Source of the DNA: Xanthomonas sp. 3793 | GTDB taxonomy: Bacteria; Pseudomonadota; Gammaproteobacteria; Xanthomonadales; Xanthomonadaceae | Assembly: GCF_024806835.1 (NCBI RefSeq) | Contig: NZ_JANTYU010000001.1 | Span: 1,116,001-1,180,000, forward strand | Direction: 5' to 3' | DNA length: 64,000 nt | Shown here: positions 36,379-45,699 of the stretch, piece after piece | How positions within the stretch are numbered: the first letter of the stretch is position 1 | Layout of the letters: each line of letters starts with the position of its first letter | Program-made: the position numbers and the translations under genes | The notes under the pieces: generated by a model | What the model was told of the DNA's origin: nothing | The model's input: the letters and a program-made list of their open reading frames with translations, nothing else | Databases searched by the model: none

Positions 36379-37461
36379 TCAGACACCTCGTGGCGATGCA
36401 GGAATGGGGGCAGTGGCCGCGCGCAGTGCCTGCCACGCAATTGCGTGCGCAGGTACGCGCTGATCGGCCAGGTAATACAGCATGGCACCACCGGCGACAG
36501 TGGTGCGTGCTGGCGGATTCAAGCGCAACGCGCCATCGGGCGCTCGCACGCCCAGCAGCAAGGCGCCGCGCTGGCTGAAATCGGCGGCGAGCCGGCTGTA
36601 ATCCAGCGCATCGATCTCCACTGGCACGGCAACACTGAACTGGGTGGGGCCATCGTCCACCGACAACAACTCGGCGGTGATGGCGGCACTACCCGGGTCC
36701 TGTGCGGCACGCGCCAGGATTTCGGCGGTCATCGGCCGCGTGCACTCGATGGCCGGGTAATGGTGGTTGACCAGCCGCGCGGCGCTGGCCGAGTCGAAAT
36801 GCGCAACCACATGCGCGCCCGGCGCATGCGCCATCAACGCGAACACTGCCGCCAGGGTCTGGTCGTCGGACGGCGGGTTGACGATCACCCGCGCCGCGCC
36901 TGCGATGCCGGCGCGCAGGTACACCTCGGTATGCGTGTACGACTCGGCCGCGACAAAGCGCATGTGGTCGGGCATCGGATTTTCAGCGACGCCTTCGGCG
37001 ATCAGCACCACGCCTTCGTCGTCGGTGGCGGTGTCAGATAGCAGCAGCTCGAGCAAGCGTGCCGAGGCTGCGCCCTGCCAGCCGATCAGAATGGTATGCC
37101 CGCTCAAATCGGCGTAGGCCATCTTGCCCATGTAATGGCGCCTCCAGAACGTGATGAGTACGCCGCTGGTCTTGGCCAGCACCGTGGCGAACAAGGCCAC
37201 CGCGCCCGGCATCAACACGAACGCGGCGATATAGCGCCCGGCCACCGAGCCCGGCGACAGGTCGCCATAGCCGATGGTGGTGGCGGTGGTCATGTAGTAA
37301 TACGGAAACGCGTCCAGGCCGACGAGCTTGTGCTCGCCGGCCAGCCACAGCAACACCCAGCTCAGGCCCATGTGGGCCAGCAACGCCAGCGCCACCATGC
37401 CCCAACTGACGCGGCGCACGTGGCGCCGCAAGACCCGGAACAGTTTTCCGACGATGATCAT
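36379..37461 (-). CDS. Two-helix potassium channel with cytosolic TrkA-N domain
   Basis: 360 residues: two membrane helices (about 19-41 and 71-98) around a pore loop with the K+ selectivity filter TTIGYGD (61-67), then an RCK/TrkA-N Rossmann-like domain beginning GHTILIGWQGAASARLL. It should form a tetrameric, ligand-gated K+ channel. E. coli yjf operons lack it; here it sits between the PspA-like gene (28 bp) and yjfK (2 bp). In the NAD-binding loop GWQGAA replaces the usual GxGxxG, so the regulatory ligand may differ. Confidence 0.92.
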   Translation of the reverse strand: MIIVGKLFRVLRRHVRRVSWGMVALALLAHMGLSWVLLWLAGEHKLVGLDAFPYYYMTTATTIGYGDLSPGSVAGRYIAAFVLMPGAVALFATVLAKTSGVLITFWRRHYMGKMAYADLSGHTILIGWQGAASARLLELLLSDTATDDEGVVLIAEGVAENPMPDHMRFVAAESYTHTEVYLRAGIAGAARVIVNPPSDDQTLAAVFALMAHAPGAHVVAHFDSASAARLVNHHYPAIECTRPMTAEILARAAQDPGSAAITAELLSVDDGPTQFSVAVPVEIDALDYSRLAADFSQRGALLLGVRAPDGALRLNPPARTTVAGGAMLYYLADQRVPAHAIAWQALRAATAPIPASPRGV

Positions 37462-37489
37462 GGCGCGTCCTGTGCCGTGGCGTTGCGGA

Positions 37490-38260
37490 TCAGCTGTCGC
37501 TGCGCGGAACCTGCTGCACTTCGCGCACCTGGCCGATCAGCGGCGCGCTGCCGCTGGCGGTGTCGTGGCCGAGCTGGGCCGGCTTCTTGAAGCGTGCCAG
37601 CACCGCGGCGGCGTTGGATTCGCCTTCCATCAGGCCAGCCGCGGCCAGGCGCCGATTCAGATCGCCATCGCCGGTGGACGATTCCAGCTCTTCGGCCGAT
37701 TCGATGCGCGCGGAGGTTTCGGCCTGACGCGCCTTGATCCGCTCCAGCGATTCCAGCGCCGAGCCCATCTTGCTGCTGGCACCGGAATGGCGCGCGGCAA
37801 TGGCGGCCTGCGCCTTCTGCACCGCGTCGGTGGCCTTGACGGTGTCGATCTGCTGGCGCATGCCGCGCAGCTGGTTCTCGGTCTTCTGGATGGTGGCCTT
37901 GAGCGTCACCACCGATTGGTCCAGCGACGTCTTGGAGGCCTTGTCGCCGGCGTCTTCGCTTTCCAGCGCGGCCAGCTTGACCGCCACGTCGTGCGCCAGC
38001 GCCTCGTCGTTCTTGGCCAGCGCACCTTCGATATAGCGCGTGTACTCGGCCATCTTGCCGGCACGCGCATCGATTTTCTGCTGGGCGAGCTTGCTTTGCG
38101 CCATCAGTTTGGTCAGCTCTTCGCGCGAGCGCGTGAGCTGGGCGCCGGCATCGCGCATTTCCTGGTCCAGGATGCGCAGCGCATTGGCGTCGACCGCCTT
38201 CTGGCCGGTTTCGTGTGCAGTGCCACGCAGCAGCGTGATCAGCTTTGAAAAGATACTCAT
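37490..38260 (-). CDS. yjfJ: PspA/IM30 family protein (YjfJ)
   Basis: 256 residues, almost entirely alpha-helical coiled coil with no membrane segment. Start MSIFSKLITLLRG with an amphipathic first helix, then long Glu/Ala/Lys-rich helices (ILDQEMRDAGAQLTRSREEL, SLERIKARQAETSARIES), as in the PspA/Vipp1 (ESCRT-III-like) superfamily. Such proteins coat and protect the inner membrane and maintain proton-motive force. The C-terminal 70 residues are less helical. It lies 12 bp after the yjfI-like gene, near the start of the operon, next to a K+ channel. Confidence 0.9.
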   Translation of the reverse strand: MSIFSKLITLLRGTAHETGQKAVDANALRILDQEMRDAGAQLTRSREELTKLMAQSKLAQQKIDARAGKMAEYTRYIEGALAKNDEALAHDVAVKLAALESEDAGDKASKTSLDQSVVTLKATIQKTENQLRGMRQQIDTVKATDAVQKAQAAIAARHSGASSKMGSALESLERIKARQAETSARIESAEELESSTGDGDLNRRLAAAGLMEGESNAAAVLARFKKPAQLGHDTASGSAPLIGQVREVQQVPRSDS

Positions 38261-38272
38261 GACAACACGCCT

Positions 38273-38689
38273 TTAGGAAAAGTACGGCTTGAGAGATTCG
38301 GCGGCATCCAGCGTATTGGCCGCCAGGGTCTGGATTTCCTCGTCGATCTGGTCGAGGGTGGACGAGGCCGACAGCTCGCCGAAGACCACATAGCTGTCCT
38401 TGCCGTCGACCTGCACCAGACCCAGGTTGGATAACGGATTGAGCGGATTGAGCCGCAGGCAGGCGTCGTTGAAGGCCGCGCGATCGCTGACCTGGTCGGC
38501 GTTGGCCAGCAGGGTGGAAACGAATACCTGCGAGCCGGAGGCAGCGACCTGGATCTGCATGTCGCCGTGGTCGGCCAGGGTGAGGTTGATGGCCGGCTCC
38601 AGCCCGTCGATCAGTTCGACCTCGATCAGCTGGTCGCGGTAGCGCTCGGCCAGCAGGCCGTGCAATTCGACAGTGGTGTACTGCGTCAT
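38273..38689 (-). CDS. yjfI: DUF2170 family protein (YjfI)
   Basis: 138 residues from MTQYTTVELHGLLAERY; an upstream in-frame ATG adds an unlikely His/Cys-rich stretch. The body matches DUF2170: INLTLADHGDMQIQVAASG, QVFVSTLLANADQV, LNPLNPLSNLGLV and a C-terminal ENL-like helix. It is a small acidic cytosolic protein related by position to E. coli YjfI. First gene of the seven-gene minus-strand unit; the operon promoter should lie in the 111 bp before it. Confidence 0.88.
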   Translation of the reverse strand: MTQYTTVELHGLLAERYRDQLIEVELIDGLEPAINLTLADHGDMQIQVAASGSQVFVSTLLANADQVSDRAAFNDACLRLNPLNPLSNLGLVQVDGKDSYVVFGELSASSTLDQIDEEIQTLAANTLDAAESLKPYFS

Positions 38690-38800
38690 GGGATGTCCTG
38701 TCCTTCGGTCATGGGGCGATGTGATGCAGCAAGCGTCGTGCAATGGGCGGACATACTACAGACTGTCTGCGACCGGCAGAAAGGGCCGGAAGTCAGCGGG

Positions 38801-39256
38801 TCAGGCAAGCTGCAGGCGGAAGTAGACCACCCGTTCAGTTGGCTCGAAACCGCACGACGCATGCGCGGCCTGGGCATTGCCGTCTTCCAGCTGCGCATCG
38901 GAGGCCAGCTCTGCACAGCCCTGTTCCCGGGTCCATTCGGCCGCCGCTGCCACCAGCGCACGACCAAGCCCGCGGCCGCGCCAGGCCGGCACCACGTACC
39001 ACCCTTCAAGAAAGCCCACCGGCGTGCTGTCGGTGCCATTGACGTAGTCGTGGCGCACCGACACCTCGGCAAACCCCAGCGCCGCATCCGCGTCGTCCAC
39101 TACCACCAGGTGGCTGGTCGCTGATTGCGCCAGCGCGGCCTGCAGGTCGTCGAGGCCATCGTCGGCATCCGGCCATAACGCCAGGCGCAAGGCCAGCAAA
39201 GCCTGTGCATCGGCAGCGACCGCCGCGCGCACCCGCCACCCGGCCTGCGCGCTCAT
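38801..39256 (-). CDS. GNAT acetyltransferase, aminoglycoside 6'-N-acetyltransferase (AAC(6')) family
   Basis: 151 residues from [16 protein letters not shown]; its ATG overlaps the pdxH stop (ATGA). The fold is single GNAT. The AAC(6')-I group phrases are all present: [49 protein letters not shown] (acetyl-CoA pyrophosphate loop) and [13 protein letters not shown]. Chromosomal enzymes of this group in related gammaproteobacteria modify aminoglycosides, but the native substrate may be another amine. As the second gene of a pdxH operon, it looks like a long-standing chromosomal gene, not an acquired cassette. Confidence 0.83.
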   Translation of the reverse strand: MSAQAGWRVRAAVAADAQALLALRLALWPDADDGLDDLQAALAQSATSHLVVVDDADAALGFAEVSVRHDYVNGTDSTPVGFLEGWYVVPAWRGRGLGRALVAAAAEWTREQGCAELASDAQLEDGNAQAAHASCGFEPTERVVYFRLQLA

Positions 39257-39852
39257 GGGTACAGCATCCGCTTGGTCCAATGGCTCGCCGCATCGGCCTC
39301 GTACCGCCAGCGCTCGTGCAGCCGGAACTTGGCCCCATACCAGAACTCGAACGCTTGCGGCACCACCCGGAAGCCGCCCCAGCCGTCCGGACGTGGCACC
39401 TCGCGGCCGTCGAAGGTGGCTTCGACCTTGGCGATCGCCGCATCGAACTCGGCGCGCGAGCCCAGCGTCTGCGATTGCAGCGACGCCCACGCGCCGATCT
39501 GGCTCATGCGCGGGCGCGAGGCGAAATACGCATCCGATTCGTCCGCGCCGACCAGCTGCACGCCACCTTCGATACGCACCTGGATGCCGGCTTCGCGCAG
39601 GCTGCGCCACAAGAACAGCAGCGCCGCCTGCGGATGGGTCTGCAGATCGCGGCCCTTCGCGCTGTCCAGATGCGTGTAGAACACGAATCCGCGCGCATCG
39701 AAGGCCTTGAGCAGCACGGTGCGCGCGCTCGGCCGCCCATCCACGTTGGCGGTGGCCACGGTCATTGCGCTGGCTTCCAGCTCCGCGCCGTTCTGCGCCT
39801 CGGCATACAACGCGGTAAAGGTGGCAAGCGCTTCTGCGTATAGATCGGGCAT
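39253..39852 (-). CDS. pdxH: Pyridoxine/pyridoxamine 5'-phosphate oxidase
   Basis: 199 residues from [16 protein letters not shown]; earlier starts extend into non-conserved sequence. The FMN-dependent enzyme makes pyridoxal 5'-phosphate, the last step of B6 synthesis and salvage. Visible marks are [20 protein letters not shown] (FMN and phosphate binding), [13 protein letters not shown] and the C-terminal RLHERWRYE with the PLP-site arginines. It overlaps the AAC(6')-like gene by four bases. It is divergent from aroK with 204 bp between. Confidence 0.95.
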   Translation of the reverse strand: MPDLYAEALATFTALYAEAQNGAELEASAMTVATANVDGRPSARTVLLKAFDARGFVFYTHLDSAKGRDLQTHPQAALLFLWRSLREAGIQVRIEGGVQLVGADESDAYFASRPRMSQIGAWASLQSQTLGSRAEFDAAIAKVEATFDGREVPRPDGWGGFRVVPQAFEFWYGAKFRLHERWRYEADAASHWTKRMLYP

Positions 39853-40042
39853 GACGGTAGGTGGCAGCAGGACAAGCCCCCATTGTGGGCGCATCGCACG
39901 CGCTTGTCGCATGGCCCGGTGGTCGCACCCGGCCGCATGCGCATCGTGATCGGCGCAAATTGCGCCAACCGGCCAGCGTGTGCGGGCCGCACCGATGTCG
40001 AGCTGCCTCGCGCGCCCGGTACGCGAGTGCGAAGGCGAATGC

Positions 40043-40048
40043 TACGAT
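40043..40048 (+). promoter_or_regulatory. -10-like TACGAT of aroK (possible leaderless start)
   Basis: TACGAT lies eight bases before the aroK ATG. If it is the -10 element, transcription would start at or next to the start codon. No clear -35 accompanies it. Confidence 0.35.
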
Positions 40049-40056
40049 CCCTGCGC

Positions 40057-40595
40057 ATGAACCCCGCACCCAATCTCGTGATGATCGGCCCGATGGGCGC
40101 CGGAAAAAGCTGCATCGGCCGCCGCCTGGCCGAGCGCTTCGGGCTGGAATTCGTGGATGTGGATCAGGCCATTGTCGAACGCGTGGGCAGCAGCATCCCG
40201 GCGATCTTCGAACAGCACGGCGAAGCGCGCTTTCGGCAGCATGAAGCCGAGACCTTGCAGGCGCTGCTGCAACAGGACAACAAACTCATTTCCACCGGTG
40301 GCGGCGCGGTGCTGGATCCGCTCAACCGCGCGCGTATCCAAGAGCGCGGGTTTGTGGTCTACCTGCACGTGAGCGTGCCGGCACAACTCACCCGGCTGGC
40401 GCGCGACCGCAATCGCCCGCTGCTGCAACGCGCCGACCGCGAGCAGGTGCTGCACGCGATGGCCGCGCATCGCACCCCGCTCTACCAGGAGGTCGCCGAC
40501 CTCACCCTGGAAACCGACCACTTCTCCCCCGCCGAGGCCACCGCGCAGCTGGTGCTGCGCCTGGCCGCGCAATGGCGCATGTCGAGTACCCCCGC

Positions 40596-40599
<4 letters not shown>
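40057..40599 (+). CDS. aroK: Shikimate kinase
   Basis: 180 residues from [14 protein letters not shown]. The Walker A is GPMGAGKS (11-18), followed by [14 protein letters not shown] for shikimate and nucleotide binding, STGGGAVL, and the lid segment RDRNRPLLQ. It phosphorylates shikimate at the 3-OH in the chorismate pathway. There is no Shine-Dalgarno before the ATG, but a TACGAT element lies eight bases upstream. The stop overlaps the aroB start (ATGA), as is common for the aroK-aroB pair. Confidence 0.95.
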
Positions 40600-41708
<1,109 letters not shown>

Positions 41709-41924
41709 GGTGGTGATGGTCAGTTGGATGGAGTTGGTCGGTTGAGCTCGGGTCGAGCGCTGCCGCGCCGGGATGACGTTGCACGATTGCGCTCGAACCT
41801 CGCCGGCCGGGCGTGAAGTCCGCCAGCCAGCCAATGCAAGCCCGGATTGCCAGCCAGTAACGCAACACCACGGTTGATCGCCGCCCCTGACGCCCACCGT
41901 CCCAGAACGCAAAGACACCGCCCT

Positions 41925-41990
41925 TGTAGAAGCGCACCTGGGCGCGATGGGTCTCGCCGGTAACCCCCGTCGCGCCCGGGTGCGCTCCTA
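41925..41990. repeat. REPIN copy 1 (inverted pair of GTAG REP units)
   Basis: The left arm begins GTAGAAGCGCACCTGGGCGC and the right arm ends GGGTGCGCTCCTAC, its near-exact reverse complement, giving a 66-bp hairpin-forming palindrome. The GTAG tetranucleotide at both outer ends is the mark of REPs mobilised by RAYT (TnpA-REP) transposases. No RAYT gene is in the window. Confidence 0.85.
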
Positions 41991-42102
41991 CATCACACCT
42001 GTGCCTCGATCGGCCGCCCCCATCCGGCCTGCCGTCTTCTCGGCAGCGCAACTGGTTGACAGTCACCAGCCACACTCATCCGACCGCGCGACGCCCGCCT
42101 TT

Positions 42103-42169
42103 GTAGGAGCGCACCTGGGCGCGATGGGTCTCGCCGGTAAACCCCCGTCGCGCCCGGGTGCGCTCCTAC
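42103..42169. repeat. REPIN copy 2
   Basis: A 67-bp palindrome nearly identical to copy 1 with a canonical GTAGGAGCGCACCTGGGC left arm. It lies 178 bp downstream in the same orientation and shares a few flanking bases (CCTTTGTAG versus CCCTTGTAG), which suggests copying of the unit. Confidence 0.88.
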
Positions 42170-42215
42170 CAAACGCCTGCACGCTGCTGCGCGGAGAACG
42201 CTCAGCGACGGTCGC

Positions 42216-42240
42216 GTAGGAGCGCGCCAGCGCGCGAGGG
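42216..42240 (+). repeat. Single REP unit, variant
   Basis: GTAGGAGCGCGCCAGCGCGC followed by GAGGG: the GTAG head plus a short GC palindrome, without an inverted partner. A divergent member of the same family as the two REPINs. Confidence 0.7.
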
Positions 42241-42439
42241 CCTTGCCGACAATCCTGCCGCGCCCGAGCCCCCCTTCACCATCGCATCGGCCTTGCTCGA
42301 ACAGCCCTGCTGCTGACCGCAGCACGCCGCACCGGCCTCCAAGCAGCTGCCGCACCACTGCCGCCCACCTACCGGCTAGACCTTCGCTACCGGAGCAGCG
42401 CAGCGCGCCCACTGCCCCCAGCCTTCAGCACTGCCCGGC

Positions 42440-42445
42440 TACAAT
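42440..42445 (+). promoter_or_regulatory. -10 box TACAAT of the WGR gene (possible leaderless start)
   Basis: TACAAT matches the sigma-70 -10 consensus at five of six positions and lies seven bases before the ATG, so the transcript probably begins at or next to the start codon. The -35 is unclear. Confidence 0.5.
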
Positions 42446-42452
42446 CGGCCGC

Positions 42453-42704
42453 ATGCGCATCCTCCTGCAACACGATTCCGGCGGCAACGAGCCGCTTCGC
42501 TACGTCCAGCTGACCTTGCAACCGGACCTGTTCGGTGGCTGGGAACTGCTGCGCGAGAGCGGCCAGATCGGTGGGCGCACGCAACTGCGACGCGACCAGT
42601 ACCTGCTGCAGGACGAGGCCGACCGGGCCTTCGAAAAGGCCCGCGACACCCAACTCAAACGCGGCTTCCAACTCATCACCGGCGGCGCCGACGCGCCGCG
42701 CTGA
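42453..42704 (+). CDS. Small WGR-domain protein
   Basis: 83 residues from [17 protein letters not shown]. Nearly the whole protein is one WGR domain: [14 protein letters not shown] replaces the usual W-x-x-x-R-x-W-G-R-I-G core, followed by a helix [22 protein letters not shown] domains occur in PARPs, bacterial MolR-like proteins and stand-alone small proteins, and are thought to bind nucleic acid. Stand-alone function is unknown. It ends 13 bp before hemE, so the two are co-transcribed. Confidence 0.82.
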   Translation: MRILLQHDSGGNEPLRYVQLTLQPDLFGGWELLRESGQIGGRTQLRRDQYLLQDEADRAFEKARDTQLKRGFQLITGGADAPR

Positions 42705-42717
42705 GGACACACCTCCC

Positions 42718-43782
42718 ATGCTCAAGAACGATCGCCTGCTGCGCGCCCTCAACCGTCAGCCCGTGGACCGCACCCCCGTGTGGCTGATGCGCCAGGCCGG
42801 CCGCTACCTGCCGGAATACCGCGCCACCCGCGCGCGCGCCGGCAGCTTCCTGGGCATGGCCAAGAACCCGGACATCGCCTGCGAAGTGACCTTGCAGCCG
42901 CTGCAGCGGTTTCCGCTGGATGCGGCGATCCTGTTCTCCGACATCCTGACCATCCCCGATGCGATGGGCCTGGAGCTGTATTTCGTCGAAGGCGAAGGCC
43001 CCAAGTTCCGTCACCCGGTGCGCGATGCCGCCTCCATCCATCGCCTGGGCGTGCCGGACATGGAAACCGAGCTGCGCTACGTGATGGATGCGGTGCGCCT
43101 GATCCGCCGCGAGCTGGATGGCGCGGTGCCGCTGATCGGCTTCTCCGGCAGCCCGTGGACGCTGGCCTGCTACATGATCGAAGGCGGCGGCAGCAAGGAA
43201 TACGCGCGCATCAAGGCGATGGCCTTCAACGCCCCGGAGGTGCTGCACCACCTGCTCGGCACAGTGACCGACGCGGTGATTGCCTACCTGTCGGCGCAAC
43301 GCGCCGCCGGTGCGCAGGCGCTGCAGGTGTTCGACACCTGGGGTGGCGTGTTGTCGCCGGCGATGTACCGCGAATTTTCGTTGCCCTACCTCACCCGCAT
43401 CGCGCGCGAACTCGAACGCGGCGACGGTGCGCAGCGCACCCCGCTGGTGCTGTTCGGCAAGGGCAACGGCGCCTACGTGAGCGAGCTGGCCGCCAGCGGC
43501 GCCGAAGCGGTGGGCGTGGACTGGACCATCGCGCTGGCCGACGCCGCCCAGCGCGCCGGCGGCCGCGTCGCCCTGCAGGGCAACCTGGACCCAGCCACGC
43601 TATACGGCTCGCCCGAAGCGATCCGCGCCGAAGTCGGCAAGACCCTGGACAGCTACGCCCAGGGCAACGGCGGCTCGCGCGAAGGCCATGTCTTCAACCT
43701 CGGCCACGGCATGTCGCCGGACATGAACCCGGAGCATGTCGGCGTGCTGGTGGAAGCGGTGCAGAGCCTGAGCAAGCGCTGA
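42718..43782 (+). CDS. hemE: Uroporphyrinogen decarboxylase
   Basis: 354 residues from [17 protein letters not shown]. It removes the four acetate carboxyls of uroporphyrinogen III in haem synthesis. Signature segments are [15 protein letters not shown] (N-terminal signature with catalytic arginines), [28 protein letters not shown] (second signature) and the C-terminal [16 protein letters not shown]. It follows a WGR gene by 13 bp; the 3' end is marked by a strong hairpin 11 bp after the stop. Confidence 0.97.
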   Translation: MLKNDRLLRALNRQPVDRTPVWLMRQAGRYLPEYRATRARAGSFLGMAKNPDIACEVTLQPLQRFPLDAAILFSDILTIPDAMGLELYFVEGEGPKFRHPVRDAASIHRLGVPDMETELRYVMDAVRLIRRELDGAVPLIGFSGSPWTLACYMIEGGGSKEYARIKAMAFNAPEVLHHLLGTVTDAVIAYLSAQRAAGAQALQVFDTWGGVLSPAMYREFSLPYLTRIARELERGDGAQRTPLVLFGKGNGAYVSELAASGAEAVGVDWTIALADAAQRAGGRVALQGNLDPATLYGSPEAIRAEVGKTLDSYAQGNGGSREGHVFNLGHGMSPDMNPEHVGVLVEAVQSLSKR

Positions 43783-43792
43783 TCCAGGCACG

Positions 43793-43821
43793 ACCGACAG
43801 CGCGCGGTCAGCGCTGTCGGT
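43793..43821 (+). terminator. Hairpin terminator after hemE
   Basis: ACCGACAGCGC and GCGCTGTCGGT form a perfect 11-bp stem with a 7-nt loop, starting 11 bp after the hemE stop. No long T-run follows. Confidence 0.7.
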
Positions 43822-44210
43822 GGCTCGCTCAGACCGATCATTCAAGCAGCCGCAGCTTTTCTTTCAGCCACCGGCAATGATCGGCGGCGCCTGCACGCAG
43901 GCCGGCGTTGGACTTTCTGCGGCATGGATGCCGCGCAAGCGCTTACGAGGACATTCTCGCGACGTATCCGACGCAGGTACGCGTGCAAGCACCCGCGTCG
44001 CGAGTTGTTGACTGCGTGGCTTCGCCTCGCCCCCTCTCCCGCAGGAGCGGGGCTTGAAGCACGGTCTCGGCCCCCGGATACGACATCGCGCTCCCACTCA
44101 GGACTGGCACGCAGCAGGCGCGCTCAGCGGCCGAAGCACACGCGCAAGTTTTTCTGAGTTCGTGCACACCAGCGCGGGGATAATGCGCCGTCCCTTCGAC
44201 GGCGCTCACC
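43822..44210. other. Intergenic region between hemE and an MFS gene (389 bp)
   Basis: No gene seen. It contains a fragment of the long repeat found near 63.2-63.6 kb (43920-43970). A GATAAT element at 44179-44184 may be the -10 of the downstream MFS gene. Confidence 0.5.
43920..43970 (+). repeat. Partial copy of the GGCATGGATGCC repeat
   Basis: GCGGCATGGATGCCGCGCAA, then GCTTACGAGG, matches the centre of the 177-bp repeats at 63169-63638, where the same palindromic core GGCATGGATGCC is followed by TAAGAGC. Flanks have diverged. Confidence 0.6.
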
Positions 44211-45632
44211 ATGTCTCAGCCCGCCCCCGTCCTGCGCGCCTACGCCACCATCAAGCCGCTGCTGTGGCTGGTGTCGCTGGCGATCTTCATGCAGATGCTG
44301 GATGCGACCATCGTCAACACGGCATTGCCGTCGATGGCGCACAGCCTGCACGAAAGCCCGCTGCAGATGCAGTCGGTGGTCTTCAGCTACGCGCTGGCGG
44401 TGGCGATGTTCATCCCGGCATCGGGCTGGATCGCCGATCGCGTCGGGACACGGCGCACCTTCCTGGCTGCGATCATCGTGTTCACGCTGGGCTCGTTGCT
44501 GTGCGCGGCCGCGCAACAGCTGCCGCAACTGGTCGGCGCGCGCATCGTACAGGGCATTGGCGGTGCGATGTTGTTGCCGGTGGGTCGGCTGGCGGTGCTC
44601 AAGACGGTGGCGCGCGAGGACTTCCTGCGCGCCATGAGCTTTATCGCCATCCCCGCGTTGATCGGCCCGTTGATCGGCCCGACACTGGGCGGCTGGCTGG
44701 TGGAAGTGGCGTCCTGGCATTGGGTGTTCCTGATCAACCTGCCGATCGGCATCGTCGGCTTCATCGCCGCGCTGAAGATCATGCCGGACCATTACGGCGA
44801 TGCACGCAGGCGCTTCGATCTGGTGGGCTATCTGATGCTCGCCTTCGGCATGGTGGCGTTGTCGCTGGCGCTCGATGGCATTTCCGAACTGGGGCTGCGA
44901 CATGCGTTTGTGATGTTGTTGGCGATCGGCGGGCTGGCTGCGCTGGCCGGCTACTGGCTGCATGCGGGCAATACCGGCAACGCGCTGTTTCCGTTGGCGC
45001 TGTTCAAGGTGGCGAGTTATCGCATCGGCATCCTGGGCAACCTGTTCGCGCGCGTCGGTAGCGGGTCGATGCCGTTTTTGATTCCGTTGTTGCTGCAGGT
45101 GGGCCTGGAGATGAGCCCGATGAACGCCGGGCTGATGATGGTGCCGGTGGCGCTGGCCGGGATGGCCGCAAAACGCGCGGCGGTGAAGCTGGTCGGGCGC
45201 TTCGGCTACCGCAACACCTTGATGGTCAATACCGTGCTGGTCGGGCTGGCGATGGCCAGCTTCGCACTGATCGATGTAGGGCAGCCGTTGTGGTTGCGGC
45301 TGCTGCAGCTGGCCTGCTTTGGCGGTGTCAATTCGTTGCAATTTACCGTCATGAATACCGTCACCCTGCGCGACCTGGATCGCGATCAGGCCAGTCCGGG
45401 CAACAGCCTGTTGTCGATGGTGATGATGTTGGCGACCGGTTTTGGCGCGGCGGCGGCCGGCAGCCTGCTGGCCGCCTTCAACACCCATCTGGGCGATACG
45501 CATGGCGCTACGGCGGCACTGCATGCCACCTTCCTGTGCGTGGGTGGCATCACCTTGTCGTCGACGCTGATCTTCTGGCAGCTGGCCGAGACGCGGCCGC
45601 ACCCGAAAGAGGTGGAAGCGGTGGCCGAGTAA
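44211..45632 (+). CDS. MFS multidrug-type exporter, DHA2 family (MdtD-like)
   Basis: 473 residues with fourteen predicted helices, the DHA2 number. Family marks are MQMLDATIVNTALPSMA in helix 1, GWIADRVGTRRTF in the helix 2-3 loop, the helix-4 GARIVQGIGGAMLLPVGR and the antiporter motif C region PLIGPTLGGWLVE. The length and order closely follow E. coli MdtD. It probably exports a drug or metabolite by proton antiport. It converges with the sensor-kinase array (67 bp to the last kinase stop codon) and is not part of it. Confidence 0.88.
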   Translation: MSQPAPVLRAYATIKPLLWLVSLAIFMQMLDATIVNTALPSMAHSLHESPLQMQSVVFSYALAVAMFIPASGWIADRVGTRRTFLAAIIVFTLGSLLCAAAQQLPQLVGARIVQGIGGAMLLPVGRLAVLKTVAREDFLRAMSFIAIPALIGPLIGPTLGGWLVEVASWHWVFLINLPIGIVGFIAALKIMPDHYGDARRRFDLVGYLMLAFGMVALSLALDGISELGLRHAFVMLLAIGGLAALAGYWLHAGNTGNALFPLALFKVASYRIGILGNLFARVGSGSMPFLIPLLLQVGLEMSPMNAGLMMVPVALAGMAAKRAAVKLVGRFGYRNTLMVNTVLVGLAMASFALIDVGQPLWLRLLQLACFGGVNSLQFTVMNTVTLRDLDRDQASPGNSLLSMVMMLATGFGAAAAGSLLAAFNTHLGDTHGATAALHATFLCVGGITLSSTLIFWQLAETRPHPKEVEAVAE

Positions 45633-45699
45633 TCGGCGACATGCCTTCGATCAGGCGCTACGGCATGCATGGCAGCGGCGCCATCAGTGGCGAACATCG

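Larger units (their letters stand above)
41709..42452. repeat. Intergenic REP/REPIN cluster between aroB and the WGR gene (744 bp)
   Basis: No gene is recognised here. The region carries two large palindromes built of paired GTAG-type REP units (41925-41990 and 42103-42169) and one single REP (42216-42240), listed separately. Confidence 0.7.
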
